Below, in pieces: positions 18,625 through 27,799 of a DNA stretch of 64,000 bases; within the stretch, counting starts at the first letter, position 1; every line of letters starts with the position of its first letter. Made by a program: the position numbers and the translations under genes. Source of the stretch: Flavobacteriaceae bacterium (lineage in GTDB: Bacteria; Bacteroidota; Bacteroidia; Flavobacteriales; Flavobacteriaceae); assembly GCA_003443635.1 (NCBI GenBank), contig CP031964.1:3256321-3320320 (forward strand). The letters are read 5' to 3'. The notes below the pieces were generated by a model. The model was given only the letters and a program-made list of their open reading frames with translations. It searched no databases and was not told where the DNA came from.

Positions 18625-18646
18625 GTATATAAAAAGCTTTTTCTTT

Positions 18647-19168
18647 TTAAAGTTCTAAATTTAGTTTATTCATTACTTGACCTAAACTCAAATTTTGGTT
18701 CTCTGGTGCAGCTGCAAATTGTGATGGCACAATAACAATTCTAAATATTTGATTTTGAGTAAATGTTGCATCTAATGCATCAAAATCATCACTTTCTAGT
18801 ATTAAATCTAGATCAAAAATATTAGCAGTATCATCGAAAATAAAATTAAATCTATATTGTGCAAAACCTGCATTATCAAAGAAAAAAGTACGTGGTAATG
18901 GTTCAAAAACATCTACACCTTCATTAGCAGTTGCCTCAGGGTCTAAAATAAAAACTAATGGTACATCAGATTCAAAAACATCTACATTACTAGGTACTAC
19001 AATATTAACAGCAGCACTAAGTCCATCATTAGACACAAAATCTACATTGCTGACCTCAAATGTTTGTCCAATAGTATCAAAATCGACACCATCGTTAAAG
19101 TCATCATCATCAACACATGACATAAATAGAAACATAAAGCAGGTTGATATTAAAAAGAATTTTTTCAT
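18647..19168 (-). CDS. Small acidic surface lipoprotein, unknown function
   Basis: This 173-residue protein opens with a signal sequence ending in the lipobox FMSC, followed by a run of aspartates (VDDDDFND). In Bacteroidota an acidic stretch after the lipidated Cys resembles the lipoprotein export signal for the cell surface. The remainder has the beta-rich, Calx-beta-like spacing (TANEGVDVFEPLP; FIFDDTANIFDLDLILES) seen in small adhesion-type domains, but I cannot assign a family. Its own terminator follows. It is 94 bp from the neighbouring peptidase stop codon, on the same strand. Confidence 0.65.
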   Translation of the reverse strand: MKKFFLISTCFMFLFMSCVDDDDFNDGVDFDTIGQTFEVSNVDFVSNDGLSAAVNIVVPSNVDVFESDVPLVFILDPEATANEGVDVFEPLPRTFFFDNAGFAQYRFNFIFDDTANIFDLDLILESDDFDALDATFTQNQIFRIVIVPSQFAAAPENQNLSLGQVMNKLNLEL

Positions 19169-19262
19169 TTTATTAAGTTTTAGTATTATTTTTAATTTGT
19201 TATATCAAAGGTAATGCCAATTTTAATATTGTTCTTTTTAAAACTATTATTTTTCTAGTTTA

Positions 19263-20576
19263 TTATAAAGGGTAAAGTCGTATTTCTTTCCCCAACCACG
19301 TTTGTAATTTATTATAAATTTTTTGCTGCTCTTTTTTAGAAAAATGTCTAATTCTTGTCCCATGATGACCACCTTTTAAAACCATTTTCAAAGCATCTAC
19401 TTTTGGTTTCGGGTTTGGAGCGCAAGCTCTCCAAGTATCATACTCCCCATAAATATATAAAATATGATCTCCTTTACGCTCAACATATTTACGCACTTTT
19501 TTGATATAATTAGGGTTATAAGTAAGATCTACGTTTTTAGGAGCAAATCTAGTATTTGATGAACTCTTTACTACTTTAAGCAAATCTTCTACAGGAGAAA
19601 AGTCAAAACCATAATATCCCAATTCTCTAATATGTTGGTAAAATGAAGGCAATAAATTAAAATACGTCTTATCACTATAAAACTGTATACCAACAATTTT
19701 ATTCATATAATCAAATAGTTCTTTTGGAGAAGCGTTTTCACTTGGAATTTCATCACAATTCCCTCCCCATTGCCAAAAAGAAAAAGAGAATTCTAAAGCA
19801 GCATACTCTAAAGCTTCTTCAATTGAAACTTCATTAAACTGTATCTGATTCTTTTTAGCATGAATATTAATTTCTTCTATTAAAGCTTCTCTATTTAACA
19901 ATAAAGCTCTCTGAAACTGTTTTACTTTAGTTCTACATTCTGCAGATCCTACGCTATTAATATGTGCTGTAGTTCTTGGATCTTCTTGAGTATTTATTAA
20001 AGGTGCAACATAAGGTATTGCTACATCAATATCTTTAGGGTATTTGCTTTTATAGATTAAAACTGTTTCTCCTCCTTTACTTATTCCTGTCGAGATCCAT
20101 TTGTTTTTATACAACGATTTTAATTTTAGTACTAATAAATGATAATCTTCAATTGCCTGATCATTAGTTAAATATTGCCAAGGTATGGGATCAGGTCTTG
20201 ATGCGCCATAAAAACGATACTCAACCATTATCTGATTAGATTTTAAGAGTTTGCTTAATTCATAAGTTCTATAACGTGCATTATAGCCTTCCGTAACTAA
20301 AACTGTTGGTTGATTATAATCTGAATGAGACATGTATATATAGTGCTCAAAAGTGCCCGATTCTGGATTAGAGTGATCTAAAAGTTGTTTTATAATTACT
20401 TGATAAACTTGTTTAAAATGATCTTTAGTTTCTAATGCTTTAATTTTTGCTGTCGGAAATAATTCTTGTATTCTATTCTTAAAACTTACTGAACTAGTAG
20501 TATTTTGTGAGTTAACATAATATATAGAAACAATACTTAATAAGAGTATAGTAATAATACGTTTTAATGAATTCAT
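19263..20576 (-). CDS. Secreted S28/S37-type serine peptidase (prolyl-tripeptidyl peptidase-like)
   Basis: This 437-residue protein has a signal peptide (cleavage near VNSQ) and an alpha/beta-hydrolase core. The nucleophile elbow is GISKGG (G-x-S-x-G). Upstream VEYRFYGASRPDP resembles the oxyanion region of S28/S37 peptidases, and GEYDTWRACAPNP plus KGGHHGTRI supply the probable Asp and His. These families cleave after proline or release tripeptides. The gene is divergent from the pyrroline-2-carboxylate reductase gene and shares a 136-bp control region that carries the island motif. It probably supplies Pro-containing peptides outside the cell. The clan call is firm; S28 versus S37 is not settled. 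Confidence 0.75.
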   Translation of the reverse strand: MNSLKRIITILLLSIVSIYYVNSQNTTSSVSFKNRIQELFPTAKIKALETKDHFKQVYQVIIKQLLDHSNPESGTFEHYIYMSHSDYNQPTVLVTEGYNARYRTYELSKLLKSNQIMVEYRFYGASRPDPIPWQYLTNDQAIEDYHLLVLKLKSLYKNKWISTGISKGGETVLIYKSKYPKDIDVAIPYVAPLINTQEDPRTTAHINSVGSAECRTKVKQFQRALLLNREALIEEINIHAKKNQIQFNEVSIEEALEYAALEFSFSFWQWGGNCDEIPSENASPKELFDYMNKIVGIQFYSDKTYFNLLPSFYQHIRELGYYGFDFSPVEDLLKVVKSSSNTRFAPKNVDLTYNPNYIKKVRKYVERKGDHILYIYGEYDTWRACAPNPKPKVDALKMVLKGGHHGTRIRHFSKKEQQKIYNKLQTWLGKEIRLYPL

Positions 20577-20625
20577 AGTTACTATTTTTATGTTTTAAAG
20601 ATACCCTAAGAGTAATTTTTTAATT

Positions 20626-20647
20626 TATACTATATTATCCAACAATA
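20626..20647 (+). promoter_or_regulatory. Putative island operator A (TATACTA-N6-CCAACAATA)
   Basis: It lies in the divergent region between the S28/S37 peptidase and the reductase gene, 65 bp before the latter. The same flanks with a 5-bp spacer occur on the minus strand at 40808-40828, the other control region of the island. Here the element is also part of a 9-bp dyad, 20625-20653. Assignment to the AraC regulator at 40853 is inference. Confidence 0.55.
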
Positions 20648-20712
20648 GTATAATTTTAATTAAAAATGAGTTAATATGTGATTAAAATTTAAGATTTAGC
20701 TACTTTTAGCTA

Positions 20713-21672
20713 ATGGATAATATCACTCAAATAGACAATCATTTTATAGAAAAAAACACTGATTTTTCAGAATTAATTTCTGCTTTAAAAGAAGGGTTTT
20801 CATCTAATGAAACTATTATTCCGATGCGGCATCATCATGATTTCCCTAATCCTGAAGTAAATTCGGATTCTACATTATTATTAATGCCTGCTTGGAACCC
20901 TAGTAAAGTATCTGGAGTAAAAATTGTAACTGTAAGTCCTGAGAATGGGCAATTTGATTTACCTTCTATACAAGGTACATATATTTATTTTGATGCAATT
21001 AAAGGCACTATAAAAGCTATATTAGAAGCTAAGAGCTTAACAGTTAAACGTACTGCTGCAGCATCAGCTTTAGCATCTTCATATCTTTCAAAAAAAGATT
21101 CTTCTTCACTTTTAATGATTGGGACTGGTGCACTTTCAATTAATTTAATAAAAGCACACTCAAGTGTACGTCCTATTAAACAGGTATACATTTGGGGAAG
21201 GAATTTTGAGAAAGCCACTTCACTATGTAATCAATTAAAAAATGAAGAGTTTAAGTGTTTTCCAATAAAAACTATTGCTGAGAGAATTGGTGAAGTAGAT
21301 ATCATCTCATCTGCTACATTATCTAAAACTCCTCTGGTTTTAGGGAATTATTTAAAGCCTGGTCAGCACATAGATTTAGTTGGTGCTTACAAAAAAGATA
21401 TGAGAGAAGCAGATGATAATGTTATTATAAAATCTTCAATATTTGTAGACACTTATGAAGGTGGTTTAAAAGAAAGTGGAGATATTGTTATCCCATTGCA
21501 AAACAACATTTTAAAAAAAGAGGATATTAAAGCAGATTTGTTTGAGCTTTGCTCAAATACAAAAGAAGGACGATCTAATACTAAGGAAATTACTGTTTTT
21601 AAATCGGTAGGTTATGCTTTAGAGGATTTAGTAGCAGCGTCTTATTATTATAATAAATACACAAATGAATAA
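20713..21672 (+). CDS. Ornithine cyclodeaminase/mu-crystallin family protein; likely delta1-pyrroline-2-carboxylate reductase
   Basis: This 319-residue cytosolic NAD(P)H enzyme has the OCD/mu-crystallin fold. VKRTAAASALAS carries the conserved substrate-site Lys-Arg, LLMIGTGALSINLIKAH is the Rossmann GxGxx loop, and DLVGAYKKDMREADD is the late conserved segment. The family includes ornithine cyclodeaminases, but bacterial members next to 3-hydroxyproline dehydratases reduce delta1-pyrroline-2-carboxylate to L-proline. The next gene is exactly such a dehydratase and overlaps this one by 8 bp, so that role is the best fit. It is the first gene of the plus operon. Reduction of piperideine-2-carboxylate is an alternative. 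Confidence 0.82.
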   Translation: MDNITQIDNHFIEKNTDFSELISALKEGFSSNETIIPMRHHHDFPNPEVNSDSTLLLMPAWNPSKVSGVKIVTVSPENGQFDLPSIQGTYIYFDAIKGTIKAILEAKSLTVKRTAAASALASSYLSKKDSSSLLMIGTGALSINLIKAHSSVRPIKQVYIWGRNFEKATSLCNQLKNEEFKCFPIKTIAERIGEVDIISSATLSKTPLVLGNYLKPGQHIDLVGAYKKDMREADDNVIIKSSIFVDTYEGGLKESGDIVIPLQNNILKKEDIKADLFELCSNTKEGRSNTKEITVFKSVGYALEDLVAASYYYNKYTNE

Positions 21673-22729
21673 AACATACCAAAATATAAAGCGTCATATT
21701 AATTTTAAACCAAATAAAGATTGGTTACAAATTAAGACCATTGATATGCATACTGGAGGTGAACCTCTTCGTGTTATTGTTGATGGGTTTCCAGAATTAA
21801 AAGGGGGCTCTGTTTTAGAATACAGGCGTTATTGTAAAGATCATTTTGATTATTTACGAACAGCTCTTATGTTTGAACCTCGTGGACATGCAGATATGTA
21901 TGGTTGTATTTTATTACCTCCAAATGATGATGAAGGCGATTTTGGAATCATCTTTTTACATAATGAAGGGTATTCAACTATGTGCGGGCATGCTATTATT
22001 GCTATTTCTACATTGGCTGTACAAATGAATTGGATTGATGTAAAAGAAGGTGATAATTGTATTAAAATAGACGCACCTTGTGGCAGAATAACTTCGTTTA
22101 CTAATGTAAAAAATGGTCAGGTCACTGGAGTTCGTTTTCACTGTGTCCCAAGTTTTGTAGTTGAGTTAGATAGAGTTGTATATGTTAAAGGTTTAGGTGA
22201 TGTTACTTACGACTTAGCTTATGGCGGTGCCTTTTATGCCTATGTAGATATGGCAAAACATAATTTTGATTTTGATTTAAGTCCAAACTCATATCGCTCA
22301 CTAATAGCCAAAGGAATGGATATTAAACATGCAGTTATGGAAGCCGATAAAAATATTTTACATCCGTATGAAAATGATTTAAGCTTTCTTTATGGTACTA
22401 TTTTTATTGATGAATCAGAACATCAGAATTTGGATAGTAGAAATGTATGCATCTTTGCAGAAGGAGAAGTAGATCGAAGTCCGACAGGTTCAGGAGTTTC
22501 CGGAAGGGTAGCCATACATAATGCCAGAAAAGAAATTGATTATGGAGATACCATGACTATCGAAAGCATTACTGGTTCTGTTTTTAAAGGATCTATAGTT
22601 AAAGAAGAAGATTACGGGCCTTATAAAGCTGTTATTCCTCAAGTAGAAGGAACAGCGCATATCACAGGAATGCAAACTTTTGTGATTGACCCCAATGATC
22701 CCATGAAAAATGGATTTATTTTACGATAA
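21665..22729 (+). CDS. trans-3-hydroxy-L-proline dehydratase (proline racemase superfamily)
   Basis: This 354-residue member of the proline racemase superfamily has C107 in STMCGHA as the first catalytic position. The second is T274 in DRSPTGSG, where racemases and epimerases have Cys. A Cys/Thr pair is the established signature of trans-3-hydroxy-L-proline dehydratases such as human L3HYPDH. The product, delta1-pyrroline-2-carboxylate, is the substrate of the upstream reductase, giving a two-step route to proline. The overlap with the reductase implies translational coupling. The plus-operon context with hydroxylysine-type genes fits collagen residue use. Confidence 0.9.
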   Translation: MNKTYQNIKRHINFKPNKDWLQIKTIDMHTGGEPLRVIVDGFPELKGGSVLEYRRYCKDHFDYLRTALMFEPRGHADMYGCILLPPNDDEGDFGIIFLHNEGYSTMCGHAIIAISTLAVQMNWIDVKEGDNCIKIDAPCGRITSFTNVKNGQVTGVRFHCVPSFVVELDRVVYVKGLGDVTYDLAYGGAFYAYVDMAKHNFDFDLSPNSYRSLIAKGMDIKHAVMEADKNILHPYENDLSFLYGTIFIDESEHQNLDSRNVCIFAEGEVDRSPTGSGVSGRVAIHNARKEIDYGDTMTIESITGSVFKGSIVKEEDYGPYKAVIPQVEGTAHITGMQTFVIDPNDPMKNGFILR

Positions 22730-22739
22730 ATACAATCAG

Positions 22740-24725
22740 ATGAAAACATTTATTTACATTTTATTAATTGCTTTATTATTCGGATGTAAGCAAGATGTAC
22801 ATCAAAACGCTTCAGTTGATTATTTACCTTATAGCAAAAATATTCTTGATTATAGGCTTACACCAAAAGATTCATTAGATAAATCCGGATTAATATTTTC
22901 TGATCAAGGCGCATGGTTTGCCTACAGTTTACAAGAAGAAAATCACGAATCTATCGGATTTAAAGGTCCTTTTTTAATGACCCAACAAAAAGGAATTTGG
23001 CTGTGTTCTTCTTTTACAGATCTTACGATAAAGCAAGATGAAAGCTTTGTGAATTTAAAAAAAGAAGAAAGTAATAGTTATTCCAGTCATTTAGAACAAA
23101 GTTTTAGTAATAGTAATCTTGTCATTTCACAAAAATTAGTCTACAGAAATGGACATACTGCATTATTAAAAACCAAAGTAAAAAATACAAGCAACCAAGA
23201 ACTTAATTTACAATTACAATGGGGCCATTCTCCTATTTTAATTAAAGGAATTTCATTGGCTTATAACGAAAATCTATTAGAAATTCATTCTGAAAAAACA
23301 CCAGCTATAGGGCATTTAAAATTCCCTGAAGAAGCCCAGATTAAATTGATTGACAGCTTACAATATACTGCGCAACATGACCTAACTTTAAAGCCTGATC
23401 AACATAAAGAATTTATTATTTCTCAGAGCTTTATATTTCCTGAATACTCGTGGGAAGATGAAAAAAAGCACTTAGAAAATTTAGATTTTGAATCTACTTT
23501 AAAAGCTCGTCAATCTGAAAAAAACAGACAATTAGAAGCTTTAATTGAAAATTTAAAGCCACAATTTCAAGATAGCATATATGCTGAAGTTTTAGCCAAA
23601 GCACATCTAACATTACAAAATAATTGGCGTATTCCCGCCGGAGAAATTAAACATGAAGGATTATTCCCCAGTTACCATTACAAATGGTTTAATGGGTTTT
23701 GGTCTTGGGATTCATGGAAACATGCCGTAGGTTTATCTTTCTATGATACTGATCTCGCCAAAAAACAGATGAAGTTAATGTTTGAGTTTCAAGATGAAGA
23801 TGGTTTTGTAACTGATGTAGTATATCGAGAAGGAGGGCACAATTACAGAGATACAAAACCTCCATTATCAGGGTGGGCTGTAGCAAAAATATTTGAGAAA
23901 GATCAGGATACAAGTTTTATAACATATATGTACCCTAAACTAAAGAAATACCATTATTGGTGGTATCAAAAACGAGATCATGATCAAGACGGATTATGCG
24001 AATATGGATCGACAGATGGAAGTTTAATTGCCGCTAAATGGGAAAGCGGTATGGATAACGCCATTCGTTTCGATAATTCTAAAATCGTTAAAAATGTAGA
24101 AGGTGCTTATTCTTTAGATCAGGAAAGTGTTGATTTAAATGCTTATTTATATGCTGAAAAACTATATTTGGCTATGATTGCCAAAGCCTTAGGGGAAAAG
24201 CAAGATGAGATACAATATAAAGAAGAAGCTGAAGATTTAAAGATTAAAATTCAACAGCAATTCTTTGATACTGAAGATGGCTGGTTTTATGATACAAATC
24301 TTGAAGGAGATACATTTATAAAAGGTGAAGGCAGTGAAGGTTGGACAGCACTTTGGGCAAAAGCAGCATCGCAAGAACAAGCTGCATCTGTAAAGAATTT
24401 AATGATGGATTCTAAAAAGTTTTTCACAACAGTACCTTTCCAAACCATGAGCGCTGATCATTCAAAGTTTAATCCTTTAAGAGGATATTGGAGAGGTCCC
24501 AATTGGTTAGATCAGGCATATTTTGGCGTAAAAAGTTTACGTAACTATGGTTTTAATAGTGATGCCGATAAGGCTACTATTCAAATCTTAAAGGGAGCAG
24601 AAGGTATTTTAGATAAAGGCAAAGCTATAAGAGAGAATTATCATCCGCTTACCGGACAGGGATTAAATGCTAAGAATTTTAGTTGGAGTGCAGCGCATAT
24701 TATTATGTTGTTAATGAATGATTAA
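22740..24725 (+). CDS. GH63-like (alpha/alpha)6-barrel glycosidase lipoprotein
   Basis: The preferred start at 22740 gives a 661-residue lipoprotein with the lipobox LLFGC. An ATG at 22710 would overlap the preceding gene and hide the signal. The N-terminal ~240 residues are beta-rich. The C-terminal barrel carries FWSWDSWKHA, KWESGMDNA (Asp in the position of the GH63 acid) and YWRGPNWLDQAYFG. These resemble GH63/YgjK-like and mannosylglycerate-hydrolase-like enzymes, which act on alpha-linked sugars. It should be outside the inner membrane. Because the following gene looks like a hydroxylysine kinase/lyase, cleavage of the alpha-1,2-glucose from glucosyl-galactosyl-hydroxylysine is an attractive inference. 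The stop codon overlaps the next ATG (TAATG). Confidence 0.78.
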   Translation: MKTFIYILLIALLFGCKQDVHQNASVDYLPYSKNILDYRLTPKDSLDKSGLIFSDQGAWFAYSLQEENHESIGFKGPFLMTQQKGIWLCSSFTDLTIKQDESFVNLKKEESNSYSSHLEQSFSNSNLVISQKLVYRNGHTALLKTKVKNTSNQELNLQLQWGHSPILIKGISLAYNENLLEIHSEKTPAIGHLKFPEEAQIKLIDSLQYTAQHDLTLKPDQHKEFIISQSFIFPEYSWEDEKKHLENLDFESTLKARQSEKNRQLEALIENLKPQFQDSIYAEVLAKAHLTLQNNWRIPAGEIKHEGLFPSYHYKWFNGFWSWDSWKHAVGLSFYDTDLAKKQMKLMFEFQDEDGFVTDVVYREGGHNYRDTKPPLSGWAVAKIFEKDQDTSFITYMYPKLKKYHYWWYQKRDHDQDGLCEYGSTDGSLIAAKWESGMDNAIRFDNSKIVKNVEGAYSLDQESVDLNAYLYAEKLYLAMIAKALGEKQDEIQYKEEAEDLKIKIQQQFFDTEDGWFYDTNLEGDTFIKGEGSEGWTALWAKAASQEQAASVKNLMMDSKKFFTTVPFQTMSADHSKFNPLRGYWRGPNWLDQAYFGVKSLRNYGFNSDADKATIQILKGAEGILDKGKAIRENYHPLTGQGLNAKNFSWSAAHIIMLLMND

Positions 24726-27700
24726 TGAGTTATGATAATTTAAAAATAACAATAGATCAAGCTGAAACCATTGTTTCAACAGTTTTTAATATTCATGGAA
24801 AAGCTTCTATACTTCCTGGCGAATTAGATTTTAACTTTAAAATTAAAACAGAATCTGAATCAGCTTATATATTAAAAATTTCTCGTTCTGCAGAGAATGA
24901 AAACTATCTTGATTTTCAGCAACAATTATTGCATTGGGTTCATAAAAACAGTAAAGACATTGTTGCTCCTAAAGTTATAAATAACAGTAACGGAAATTCT
25001 ATTTCTGAAATCATTGATGATTATGGGAATCGTCGAGAAGTCAGATTATTGTCCTGGATACCTGGCCGGCTTTGGAGTCAAGTTAATCCTCAATCAAATG
25101 ATTTGCGTTTTAGTTTAGGAGAACAGTGTGGTACATTAACTAAAATATTGCAAGGTTTTGATCATGCAGAAGCTCACCAGAACTTTTCATGGGATATAGC
25201 ACAATCGTTATGGACTAAAGAATATCTTAATCTATTTGATAATGAACAACAATCATTATTATCTTATTTTCAGAATGCATTCACATCTATTCTTCCTGAA
25301 TATTCCGAGCTTAGAAAAAGTATCGTCCATAATGATGCTAACGATAATAATATTATTGTTTCTGATTCTTTAATACAACCTAAGGTAAAAGCAATTATTG
25401 ATTATGGAGATGCTATTTATACGCAAATTATAAACGATGTTGCTATTACTTGTGCTTATGCTATTATGCTTATGCATTACAATGATCCTTTAGAAGCAGC
25501 ATTACCTATTTTAAAAGGTTACCATTCTAAATTTCCATTAGAAAGTGACGAGCTTAAAGTATTATATTTTACTATAGCAATGCGATTAGTAATTTCGGTA
25601 ACTAAATCTGCTATAAACAGACAAAAAGAACCCGATAATAAATACTTATATATTAGTGAGAAAGCTGCTTGGGAGCTATTAAAAAAATGGCACCATATTG
25701 ATGAAGAATACGCTTATTATAGTTTTAGAAATGCTTGTGGATTTCTAGCTCACCCAAATGAGCACAATTTCAAAACCTGGTCAGAAAAAAATCATTTAAA
25801 ATTCTCAACAATATTCCCTTCAATTAAAAAAGAGAGGATTATTTCTTTAGATTTAAGTGTATCCAGCAAATGGGTGGGTTTACAGGAAGAATTTAATGAT
25901 CTTGATTTTTTTCAATATAAAATAAACAAACTCCAAGCTGAACAATCCGATAGAATCATAGCCGGAGGTTACTTAGAGCCTCGTACTTTATACACATCAA
26001 ATGCTTATGATAAAATAGGGAATTATGGTCGCGAAAAAAGAGCAATTCATTTGGGGGTTGATTTTTGGCTTCCGGCACAGACTCCTGTACATGCCCTGTT
26101 AGACGGAGAGATTGTAACTTCATTCAACGATGCCGGCAACAAAACTTATGGAGGCCTTATCATCTTAAAACACAGTATAGTTGATTTTGAGTTTTTTACA
26201 CTTTATGGGCATCTTTCAATTGCCAGTATTCATTTAAAAAATGTTGGTGATATTATAAAAAAAGGAGAATGTATTGGGTATTTGGGTGATAGCTCGGAAA
26301 ATGGAGATTGGGCGCCTCATCTTCATTTTCAAGTAATGCTGTCAAAATTAAATTATAAAAATGATTTTCCAGGTGTTGCCTATAACAACCAAATAAATGT
26401 TTGGAAAAGCTTATGTCCAGACCCAAATTTGCTCTTCAAAGCACCAGAGCTCAAAACTAAAAATGTTGAAACAAATGATTCTTTAATTTCATATAGAAAA
26501 CAACATTTGGGAAAAAGCTTATCTATAAGTTATAAGACACCTTTAAACATTGTTCGAGGTGCAAATCAATATATAATTGATGCTTATGGGCGTCACTTTT
26601 TAGATACTGTAAACAATGTAGCACATGTAGGTCATGAACATCCATCAATAGTAAAAGCTGGTCAAAAACAAATGGCCTTACTTAATACCAATTCGCGTTA
26701 TTTACATAATGCTATTAACGAATTGTCTAAAACATTAATTGATACGCTTCCTCCGGAATTAAATGTTATTCATTTTGTAAATTCTGGTAGTGAAGCTAAC
26801 GAATTAGCAATTAGAATGGCTAAAGCTGTTACTGGTCAGCAAGATATTATTGCTTCTCAACACGGATATCACGGAAATACAAATATGTGTATAGATATTA
26901 GTTCTTATAAATTTGATAGAGAAGGTGGTAAAGGCAAGCCCGAATATACACATATAATTCCGATACCTGATACTTATAGAGGAAAATATAAAGGTGATTT
27001 AGCAGCAGAACACTATGCCAAAGAAGTCCAGACACTTATTGAAAACATTCAAAATAACAATAGAAATGTTTGTGCTTTTATCATAGAACCTATTATTAGT
27101 TGTGGTGGTCAGATAGAATTACCCAAAGGGTTTTTAACTAAAGCTTATAGTTATATCAAACAGGCAAACGGAGTATGCATTTCAGATGAAATTCAAACAG
27201 GTTGTGGACGTATGGGAAGTACTTTCTGGGGATTCCAATTACACAATGTTCTTCCGGATATCGTTACTATTGGAAAACCTCTTGGTAATGGGCACCCTAT
27301 AGCAGCCGTAGCCTGTACTCAAAAAGTTGCTAATGCATTTGCTAACGGCATGGAATATTTTAATACGTTTGGTGGTAATCCTGTGTCTTGTGTTATTGGT
27401 AATGAAGTTCTTAATGTAGTAAAGCAAGAACAGCTTCAACACAATGCTTTAGAAGTAGGTTTATTTTTAAAAAATGAATTAGAGCTATTAGCTAAAGATT
27501 TTAAAATTATAGGAGATGTTCGAGGGAAAGGGTTATTTTTAGGTTTCGAATTGATAAGTGAGGATATAAAGCCTCTACCGCATCAAGCAGAATATCTGAT
27601 AAACAGAATGAAAGATTATGGAATCTTAATGAGTACTGATGGTCCCGATCATAATGTTATAAAAATAAAACCTCCTTTGACATTTACTAAAGATAATGCT

Positions 27701-27760
27701 AAAGATGTTATTCATTACTTAAAGATAGTTTTTAAGGAAGATATGATGTCTAACTATTAA
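24725..27760 (+). CDS. Trifunctional-looking APH kinase / M23 / class III PLP protein; candidate hydroxylysine kinase-phospholyase
   Basis: This 1011-residue protein has no signal peptide. Residues 15-340 form an aminoglycoside-phosphotransferase-like kinase: H202-x-D204 with N209 in VHNDANDNN, then D226 and D229 in IDYGDA. Residues 405-580 are an M23 metallopeptidase-like domain with HxxxD (H442, D446), H496 and HxH (H532, H534), so the zinc site looks intact. Residues 590-1005 are a class III aminotransferase fold with NSGSEANELA, D821 in SDEIQTG and PLP-Lys K851 in TIGKPLGNG. Human HYKK and PHYKPL are the same kinase and phospho-lyase families acting on 5-hydroxylysine, giving aminoadipate semialdehyde, ammonia and phosphate. 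The collagen-residue context favours that substrate; ethanolamine is the main alternative. The role of the cytosolic M23 module is unknown. Confidence 0.85.
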   Translation: MSYDNLKITIDQAETIVSTVFNIHGKASILPGELDFNFKIKTESESAYILKISRSAENENYLDFQQQLLHWVHKNSKDIVAPKVINNSNGNSISEIIDDYGNRREVRLLSWIPGRLWSQVNPQSNDLRFSLGEQCGTLTKILQGFDHAEAHQNFSWDIAQSLWTKEYLNLFDNEQQSLLSYFQNAFTSILPEYSELRKSIVHNDANDNNIIVSDSLIQPKVKAIIDYGDAIYTQIINDVAITCAYAIMLMHYNDPLEAALPILKGYHSKFPLESDELKVLYFTIAMRLVISVTKSAINRQKEPDNKYLYISEKAAWELLKKWHHIDEEYAYYSFRNACGFLAHPNEHNFKTWSEKNHLKFSTIFPSIKKERIISLDLSVSSKWVGLQEEFNDLDFFQYKINKLQAEQSDRIIAGGYLEPRTLYTSNAYDKIGNYGREKRAIHLGVDFWLPAQTPVHALLDGEIVTSFNDAGNKTYGGLIILKHSIVDFEFFTLYGHLSIASIHLKNVGDIIKKGECIGYLGDSSENGDWAPHLHFQVMLSKLNYKNDFPGVAYNNQINVWKSLCPDPNLLFKAPELKTKNVETNDSLISYRKQHLGKSLSISYKTPLNIVRGANQYIIDAYGRHFLDTVNNVAHVGHEHPSIVKAGQKQMALLNTNSRYLHNAINELSKTLIDTLPPELNVIHFVNSGSEANELAIRMAKAVTGQQDIIASQHGYHGNTNMCIDISSYKFDREGGKGKPEYTHIIPIPDTYRGKYKGDLAAEHYAKEVQTLIENIQNNNRNVCAFIIEPIISCGGQIELPKGFLTKAYSYIKQANGVCISDEIQTGCGRMGSTFWGFQLHNVLPDIVTIGKPLGNGHPIAAVACTQKVANAFANGMEYFNTFGGNPVSCVIGNEVLNVVKQEQLQHNALEVGLFLKNELELLAKDFKIIGDVRGKGLFLGFELISEDIKPLPHQAEYLINRMKDYGILMSTDGPDHNVIKIKPPLTFTKDNAKDVIHYLKIVFKEDMMSNY

Positions 27761-27799
27761 TTTTTACTTTATATTTATTAACTATAAAATCATAAAGCT

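Noticed and set aside
21665..22729. Proline racemase
   Set aside because: The second catalytic position is Thr, not Cys, which fits a dehydratase.
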